DNA of 64,000 nt from Pinus tabuliformis (taxonomy: Eukaryota > Streptophyta > Pinopsida > Pinales > Pinaceae), in contig CM062820.1 of assembly GCA_031772625.1 (NCBI GenBank), positions 1,079,113,369-1,079,177,368 of the forward strand. Direction: 5' to 3'. The position numbers and the translations under genes were made by a program. The stretch's first letter is position 1. Each line of letters begins with the position of its first letter. Under the pieces are notes generated by a model. The model saw only the letters and a program-made list of their open reading frames with translations. It was not told where the DNA came from and did no database searches. Below are positions 57,671 to 64,000 of this stretch, piece after piece.

Positions 57671-58250
57671 GACTTCATGAAATGCAACCCCACCTCAGTC
57701 GGGGGGCATGGGTACATTATAGGCATTGTTGATTATTTTACCAAATGGGCCGAGGTGATGTCAACATTAAACAACAATGACGAGATGGTTGCTCTTTTCT
57801 TTTTCAACCACGTGGTTGTCCGGTTTGGTGTACCACAGGCTATAGTTACAGATCATGGGTCACATTTTCGCAATCACATGATGGCTGAGTTGACTACCAA
57901 GTTAGGACTTTCACATGATAGTTCTACTCCTTATTATCCGCAAGTGAATGGAAAAGTTGAGGCATTCAACAAAGTCCTTAAGAGAATGCTTCAAAGAATG
58001 ATAGGGGTTCATAAATGAAACTAGAATTTAATCTTGTACTCTGCCTTGTGGGCATATCGGACCTCGGTGAGAAATACAACAGGATTCACACCCTTTCAAT
58101 TGGTGTATGGTTTGGAGGCAATCTTGCCGATACAATGTAAAATTATCCATAAGCAAATAATTTCCCTCCCATCATTCAGATCAGTACCATTAGGGCTCAT
58201 CAAACCCTAATTCAGTCGTTACATGCCCCACACAAGTCATCATTTTGAAT
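57671..58250 (+). pseudogene. Gypsy D integrase core, C-terminal half
   Basis: Resumes at the right flank of F: DFMKCNPTSVGGHGYIIGIV, DYFTKWAEVMSTLNNN, RFGVPQAIVTDHGSHFRN (second catalytic Asp) and YYPQVNGKVEAFNKVLKRML (Glu). There is a stop at 58016, then LWAYRTSVRNTTGFTPFQLV in the same frame and GLEAILP in the next line. The sequence loses similarity near 58250. Together with 53037-53263 it forms one integrase, split at the first Asp. Confidence 0.8.
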
Positions 58251-58993
58251 GCCTCCTTCCCTAAGAGTTTTTTGGCCTGAAGCCCTCCGGAAATGCCTCC
58301 TTAATGGACCAGCGCAACCTTGGACAAGGGAAAGTGCGCTTTAGTGCAGGTAGGCCCATGTCAGGGTACTTTGAAAAGCCCCTAGGCCCACTTTGACATG
58401 CTCTGGGCAAGATTGAGTGAAATTCACATAGGGTTCTGGGAATATTCTTATCTTTTGGATCCATCTAGCATAATTCCCACACTTATCATCTCCTAAGAGC
58501 TCGAAATTGGATAGGGAATGGGTTAAGTAACCTCCTATCCTCTCATCCTTTCCTCCATGGAAACTAACTCTAAGTTTGGAAGGCCATTCAATACCCTCAT
58601 TTATGACAAAAATTCCTCCATTTGCCTATAAATTGACCTCTCATTTAAGTGATCAGTAGCTGGACTTTCAAAATTTGTAAGGAGATAATGTTGGTGAGAG
58701 AATTGAGATTGTAAGTGAGTAGTGTTATTATGCCGAAGTTTTGTGCTATTGATGTGATGTTGGTTGGAACCCAAGCTAGAAGAGTGATAATGGATCGGAC
58801 TTCATGCTTGTAATTCTTCCTTCTACTTAATAAAGTTGTTTACACCCTTTTTCCATATCCTTATCTTGATATATGATGTTTATATGTGTGAATTTATCTG
58901 ATTCCATTTACTTGTATTCGATAGATATCTTGCTTTGATTGGTTCTCTGTCTTTTGTTTATGCTTGCAGGTACTTTTTGAGTGAGTTAAGTTC
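58251..58993 (+). other. LTR- or promoter-like fragment, host of Copia G
   Basis: Starts TGCCTCCTTCCC at the break-off of Gypsy D. No coding motif. It holds TATAAATT at 58627-58634 and AATAAA at 58829-58834, the spacing and order of an LTR (U3-R), with GCAGGTAC near 58966. Copia G inserted at 58994-58998, and the fragment continues after 63942 with GGAGCGACGGGAGTC. Could be an LTR of another element or the start of a gene lying beyond the window. Confidence 0.4.
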
Positions 58994-58998
58994 GAGAA

Positions 58999-59399
58999 TG
59001 TTGGGTTGTGTTATATTCTTTCCACGTAGTTAATAGGGGATTTGAAGGGCACCCGTAACCCCACTTTATGGGGTCCGGGGCAGCGCCCCGGAAAATTTTG
59101 GTTTTGGACCATATGTTAGGTTGGGCAGACCCACCTATGGTTTTGTGCATGATTTTTCACACATGTTTTTTGGACGCGATGGTTTTCGGTCCATGGTATT
59201 GGATGCTTTGGCATGTATAAATATGTATTGTAACATTGAAAGGAACATAATGAAAAAATCAAGCTGGTAGTCCCGGTTTTGGGATCCAGGAAAAAAATCT
59301 CTGTGCATATGTGTTTTATGGGTTATGCTCTCGCATTGTTTATTTTCTTTGTTTAAGAATTCGTATGCAGGTAATTTCTATACAGGGTTAAAACCTACA
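58999..59399 (+). repeat. 5' LTR of Copia G
   Basis: Starts TGTTGGGTTGTGTTATATTC and ends GTTAAAACCTACA. TATAAATA at 59216-59223 is a likely TATA box. The GGGGTCCGGGGCAGCGCCCCGG segment is GC-rich and can fold. Confidence 0.95.
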
Positions 59400-59401
59400 T
59401 T

Positions 59402-59413
59402 TGGTATCAGAGC
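59402..59413 (+). other. Primer binding site of Copia G (tRNA-iMet type)
   Basis: TGGTATCAGAGC, perfect, two bases after the LTR. Confidence 0.95.
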
Positions 59414-59521
59414 TGTTTTGGCTTCAAGGGGATGCCTTTGTTGCTAAGGGGTTTCGCTCGGGCCTGTGGTAGACCCTGTTCAGTGGGAGATCTGCGAGAT
59501 CGATTCTGGTAGTGAAAGAAG

Positions 59522-62500
59522 ATGGCGAGCAGTGGAAAGATAGAGATTGAGAAGTTCAATGGTCAGAGTTTTGAGTTGTGGAAACTCAAGATGGAGGATC
59601 TGTTGGTGGATAAAGATCAGTGGATCGCGGTAGATCCGGGTACTAAACCATCGGGAGTGACCGATGAAGAATGGAAGAAGTTGGATCGGAAGGCAAAGAG
59701 CACAATACGATTGTGTGTCTCAGATTCAGTATTGTTGAATGTATCAGGGGAAGCTACGGCAAAGGCTTTGTGGGTCAAGTTAGGGACTTTGTACCAATCT
59801 AAGTCTCTGGTGAATAAATTGTTCCTGCGGAAAAAGCTATATAACCTGAGGATGAAAGATGGAGACTCGGTGACAGAGCATCTGAATGCGTTTAATACTA
59901 TGGTAAGTCAGTTATTATCTGTTGATATTAAAATTTCAGATGAAGATAAGTGCATCAGTCTGTTGTGTTCTCTACCAGATTCGTGGGATAGTCTGGTTAT
60001 TGCAATAGGTAGCAATGCAACTGCTTTGCAGTTTGATGAAATAGTCTCAGCCTTGCTGACGGAGGAGATGAGACGGAAAAATATGGACAACCAGAATGGT
60101 GATGCCTTGTCTGTACGAGGATGGTCCCAGAACAGAAACAAAAATAAGTCATCGAGTGGGAGATATAAATCTAGAGGGAGATCTAAATCTCCAGGAAAAC
60201 CTACAAAGGTGGTGTGCTGGAAATGCGGAAAGGAAGGGCACTTCAGAAGGGATTGTAAATCTAAAGCTCCTGATAAAGGAAAGGGATCTGATGACGCTCC
60301 TTCTGCAGAGGCGAAAACCACCTCAGATGAAGGTGGGGATGTGTACTTGGCTTCTTCAAGTACACATGTAGATCATGAGGCATGGTTGATTGACTCAGGT
60401 GCATCCTTTCACTTCACTCCCCATAGAGAGTGGTTCTGCGAGTATGAGAAATACGATGGTGTTGATGTCTTCTTAGGAGATGATAGGAAGGCTAGAATCA
60501 TTGGTCGGGGAAAAGTAAAGTTGAAGTTGCAAGGTGGAAGGGTTAGAACACTTCCGAGTGTTCTACATATTCCTGCATTGGCCAGAAATCTGATTTCTGT
60601 AAGCAAGTTGGATGATGCAGGTGTAAAGACAGTGTTCAAGAAAGATACCTGCAAGATGGTTCGAGGAGCACTGATATTGATGTAGGGAGTTCGAATTGGA
60701 ACTCTGTACAAGCTGCAAGGTAGCACTGTTGTTGATGGGTGCAATAGTTCTATGGTTCCTGAAAATGGAGTAGAAAATCTAGTGGTCTCTGGAGAGAAGA
60801 CGATGTTGTGGCATCAAAGGCTTGGACATATTGGAGAGAAGGGCCTTCGAATAATTCATGGTAAAGGTATGGTAGAAGGTATGAATGATAGCTCTCTGGA
60901 TTTTGATTTCTGTGAAAATTGTGTGTATGGGAAGCAAAATTGGGTGAGTTTCCCCTCTGGTGGTAAGAGGACGAAACATATATCAGAGCTTGTGCACAGT
61001 GATGTGTTTGGACCTGTGAAGGTTCCATCACTGGGTAAGTCTGTGTACTATGTATCATTTATAGATGACTTCTCAAGGAATACATGGATATATTTCCTTA
61101 AGAATAAATCTGAAGTCTTTGACAGGTTTAAAGAATTTAAGGTTCTGGTGGAAAATCAGACAGAGAAGAAGATAAAGGTGTTGAGGACAGATAATGGTGG
61201 AGAATTTTGCAGCAAGGAATTTGAAGAATTCTGTAAGAAGTGTGGTATAGCACGGCAGAAGACTACTCCATATACACCTCAGCAAAATGGAGTCGCAGAA
61301 AGAATGAACAAGACGTTGATGGAAAGGGCAAGAAGCATGCTCAGTGGTGCTGGGTTAGGACAGGAACTCTGGGCAGAGGCGGTGGATACTGCATGTTACC
61401 TGGTCAACAGGTCACCTTCATCAGCGTTGGAGGATAAGACTCCACAAGAAGTATGGACTGGTAAGAAACCCTCTCTTTCACATCTAAGGGTATTTGGATG
61501 TGATGCATATGTACATGTTCCAAAGGAGAAACGAACCAAGTTGGATAGTAAATCTGAAAAGTGCATCTTTATTGGGTATAAGGATGGTTTAAAGGGTTAT
61601 AAGCTTTGGAACCCAGTCACACGGAAGGTTGTGTACAGCCGAGATGTGTTGTTCAGAGAGGTAAAAGATGTTATTCAACATGAAGTCCAACCAAAGGAAC
61701 CTGAGAAGATAGAGTTTGAGCCAAAGGAGGAAGAATCAGACTCTGCAGCAGAGGAGGAATCAGAAGATGAAGAGCCACAAAATCCGGCTGTGAGAAGATC
61801 AGTTCGAGAAAGAAGGCAGCCAGAAAGGTATAGTCCATCTGCTTTCAGTTCAAATTTTGCTTTGTCTGTTATTGATGATGATCCCAGAACTGTGAAGCAA
61901 GCAGTGGATTCAGAGGATGGAAAACTCTGGAAAGAGGCCATGGTCGATGAAATGGCATCTTTGCACAAAAATGAGGCTTGGGATCTGGTGGAGTTGCCGG
62001 CTGGAAGGAAACCCATTGGCAGCGAATGGGTGTTCAAGAAGAAGACAAATGCAGAAGGAAAGGTGGAGAAATACAAAGCTCGGTTGGTAGCAAAAGGTTA
62101 TTCCCAGGTGCCGGGAATTGATTTTGGTGATATTTTTTCTCCTGTTGCCAAGGTAACTTCTATTAGATTACTTTTATCTGTTGCTGCTGCTTTTGATTTT
62201 GAGGTAGAATAGATGGATGTGAAGACAACATTTCTTCACGGGGATTTGGAAGAGGAAATCTACATGAAGCAACTTGAAGGCTTTGCGGTGAAGGGTAAGA
62301 AAGAACTGGTATGCAAGTTAAAGAAGTCTCTGTATGGGTTAAAACAGTCACCAAGGATGTGGTATCATAAATTTGATACATTTATACGGGGACTTGGCTT
62401 CACCAGAAGCAAAGCAGATCATTGTGTGTATTTTAAATTAATTGGTGACCGTGTTATTTATCTGGTCTTGTATGTGGATGATATGTTGCTGGTTGGAAAT

Positions 62501-63457
62501 GACAAAGAAATTATCTGGGATTTGAAGACCCAATTGTCCTCCAAATTCGACATGAAATATCTTGGTGCTACAAACTATATTTTGGGCATGGAAATTAAAA
62601 GAGATCGGTCAAAGAGGAAGCTCTGGTTAAACCAGAGGAAGTATGTCGAGACAATACTACAGAGGTTTAATATGCAGGATAGTAAACTGGTGAAGGTTCC
62701 TATTCCTGTAGGTGTGAGGTTATCTGCTGAACAGTGTCCCAAGACACAAGAAGAGGAAGAGGACATGTCTCGTGTTCCATATGCAAGTGCAGTGGGTAGC
62801 CTGATGTATGCAATGGTCTGTACTAGACCAGACATTGCACATGCAGTGGGAGTATTGAGCAGGTTTATGTCAAAACCTGGGAAGGAGCACTGGACAGCAG
62901 TGAAGCAGGTTTTCAGGTATTTGCGTGGAACTAGTGATTATGGTTTGTGCTACCAAGGAAGACCAGGATTGGACAGAGTGTTGGATATTCATGGCTTTGT
63001 TGATGCAGACTGGGTTGGAGATCTGGATCAGAGAAGATCTACAAGTGGGTATGTGTTTAACCTATTTGGAGGTGCAGTCAGTTGGATGAGTAAGAAACAA
63101 TCTGTAGTGGCACTATCAACTACAGAGGCAGAATACATGGCAGCCACTCATGCAAGCAAGGAAGCAGTTTGGTTGCAGAGATTGTGTTCAAGTATGGGGT
63201 TAGTACAGGGAGCTATAAGAATAGACTGTGACAGCCAAAGTGCAATTTTCTTGGCAAAGAACCCTGCTTATCATTCAAAGACAAAGCACATTGATGTGCA
63301 GTATCACTTTGTGAGGGATATGATAGAAGAAAGAAAGGTGTTGCTGGTAAAGGTGGACACTTTGAAGAATACTGCAGATGCATTGACAAAATCTGTAAGC
63401 TCTGAGAAGTTCTCTTGGTGTAGAGAAGCAATGGGAATCTCAGGGCTGAAAAATTGA
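59522..63457 (+). pseudogene. Copia G gag-pol polyprotein with two amber codons
   Basis: ATG 59522 (MASSGKIEIEKFNGQSFELW). Gag/UBN2 domain to about residue 200. CCHC knuckle CWKCGKEGHFRRDC, first Cys ~232. Protease WLIDSGASFHFT, Asp ~291. TAG at 60683-60685, frame continuing. Integrase: MLWHQRLGHIGEKGL with CENCVYGKQ (HHCC), then VHSDVFGPV, VLRTDNGGEFC and TPQQNGVAERMNKTL (DDE). Linker acidic (residues ~735-770). RT: KARLVAKGYSQVPGIDFGD; TAG at 62210-62212 just before MDVKTTFLHGDLEEEIYMK; YVDDMLLVG, Tyr ~984. RNase H: GFVDADWVGDLDQRRSTSGY and DCDSQSAIFLAKNPAYHSK. Ends MGISGLKN at 63457. Normal length for a Copia polyprotein. With two stops the wild-type product is not made unless they are read through. 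Confidence 0.95.
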
Positions 63458-63506
63458 CTAAGCTCTCCTGTGGCCCCCTGTGGAAAGAAAACAACAAGTG
63501 GGAGAT

Positions 63507-63936
63507 TGTTGGGTTGTGTTACATTCTTTCCACGTAGTTAATAGGGGGTTTGAAGGGCACCCGTAACCCCACTTTATGGGGTCCGGGGCAGCGCCCTGGA
63601 AAATTTTGGTTTTGGACCATATGTTAGGTTGGGCGGACCCACCTATGGTTTTGTGCATGATTTTTCACACATGTTTTTTGGACGCGATGGTTTTCGGTCC
63701 ATGGTATTGGACGCGATGGTTTTCGGTCCATGGTATTGGATGCTTCGGCATGTATAAATATGTATTGTAACATTGAAAGGAACATAATGAAAAAATCAAG
63801 CTGGTAGTCCCGGTTTTGGGATCCAGGAAAAAAATCTCTGTGCATATGTGTTTTATGGGTTATGCTCTCGCATTGTTTATTTTCTTTGTTTAAGAATTCG
63901 TATGCAGGTAGTTTCTGTACAGGGTTAAAACCTACA
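63507..63936 (+). repeat. 3' LTR of Copia G
   Basis: Mate of 58999-59399, 29 bp longer because GGACGCGATGGTTTTCGG plus TCCATGGTATT is present twice (63680-63738). Confidence 0.95.
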
Positions 63937-63941
63937 GAGAA

Positions 63942-64000
63942 GGAGCGACGGGAGTCAAACAAAGGAGACAAAAGGAAAGCGAAAGAACAAGTAGGTCCTT
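63942..64000. other. Right flank of Copia G, end of window
   Basis: 59 bp of purine-rich sequence that continues the fragment of 58251-58993. Too short to assign. Confidence 0.4.

Larger units (their letters stand above)
53259..57675 (+). mobile_element. Unit F: probable 4.4-kb solo LTR with an ORF
   Basis: An insertion of 4,407 bp (53264-57670) in the integrase of Gypsy D. It starts TGTTAGAG and ends CGCTAACA, the TG...CA form of LTR termini, and is flanked by GACCT (53259-53263) and GACTT (57671-57675), which differ at one base. I find no repeat of its ends inside, no primer site next to an LTR and no pol. The simplest reading is a solo LTR left by recombination between two very long LTRs. 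Alternatives are a large non-autonomous LTR element with diverged LTRs, or a DNA transposon with 6-bp terminal repeats. It carries one long intact ORF and nine GCGCGCTACGCGT-like motifs. Confidence 0.6.
37104..58250 (+). mobile_element. Gypsy element D (Tat/Athila type), thrice interrupted
   Basis: An old plus-strand Ty3/Gypsy element whose coding parts are spread over 20 kb. N-terminal region and gag 37854-41284, protease 41285-41760, RT 43628-44675 and 52085-52340, RNase H 52341-52860, integrase 53037-53263 and 57671-58250. Element E sits in RT (duplication AATCC) and unit F in integrase. Gypsy C lies immediately upstream, probably in the leader or LTR. Neither LTR of D could be defined: the 3' part is cut off near 58250 and the 5' border lies in the unassigned region. 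The right-hand coding runs confirm that the pieces join in frame apart from local lesions. Confidence 0.75.
58994..63941 (+). mobile_element. Copia element G, young and nearly intact
   Basis: Perfect target duplications GAGAA at 58994-58998 and 63937-63941. LTRs 58999-59399 and 63507-63936 differ by about seven transitions and one 29-bp duplication. The primer site and purine tract (CAAGTGGGAGAT) are standard. A single gag-pol frame of 1,311 codons (59522-63457) is complete in domain order and interrupted only by two TAG codons. The low LTR divergence (about 2% by eye) makes it one of the youngest insertions in the window. Confidence 0.95.

Noticed and set aside
29165-58447. Shared 20-mer TCT(A/G)GGAATATTCTTATCTT at about 29165 and 58434
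   Set aside because: One mismatch in an AT-rich 20-mer with no extension on either side; chance is a sufficient explanation.

Overview
The window is nuclear DNA of a seed plant with a large, transposon-filled genome. A gymnosperm or conifer-like genome is plausible but not proven. No complete host gene, rRNA, tRNA or CRISPR is visible. Almost every recognisable coding segment belongs to a transposable element: a hAT DNA transposon, two LINEs, a possible SINE and at least six LTR elements, several nested in one another. I use the labels A to G.

Layout. 1-1930: a decayed hAT transposase. 1930-8160: AT-rich DNA with a ~240-bp duplication, a 46-bp inverted repeat enclosing ~740 bp, and a LINE 3' fragment. 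8163-17880: a minus-strand LINE (ORF1, then ORF2 with endonuclease, RT and RNase H). It is split by Copia element A (9046-12875, target duplication TGTTC), which has lost protease, integrase and most of RNase H. 17880-19650: AT-rich DNA. 19691-27190: chromovirus (Gypsy) element B, nearly intact. Its gag starts inside the 5' LTR and reads through the primer binding site. It appears to have landed in a tRNA-like SINE. 27196-31222: mostly unassignable DNA. 31228-37098: minus-strand chromovirus C. 37854-58250: remains of a large plus-strand Gypsy element D of Tat/Athila type, which has taken two insertions. E (44676-52079) is a non-autonomous LTR element in which the RT/integrase region is replaced by a second gag-like ORF and coiled-coil ORFs. 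F (53264-57670) is a 4.4-kb TG...CA unit that looks like a solo giant LTR carrying an intact 511-codon ORF. 58250-58993: an LTR- or promoter-like fragment with a TATA box and AATAAA. 58999-63936: Copia element G, young and nearly intact, with target duplication GAGAA.

How the parts work together. B and G each have one continuous gag-pol frame for capsid, protease, RT/RNase H and integrase. Each is broken only by two in-frame TAG codons, so both look recently active. C, D, A and the LINE are old and full of lesions. E and F have no polymerase of their own and would depend on enzymes from related elements.

The best candidates for something undescribed are the intact ORF of F, bracketed by nine copies of a CpG-rich GCGCGCTACGCGT motif; the gag/LTR/PBS overlap of B; and the replacement coding block and zinc-knuckle array of E.
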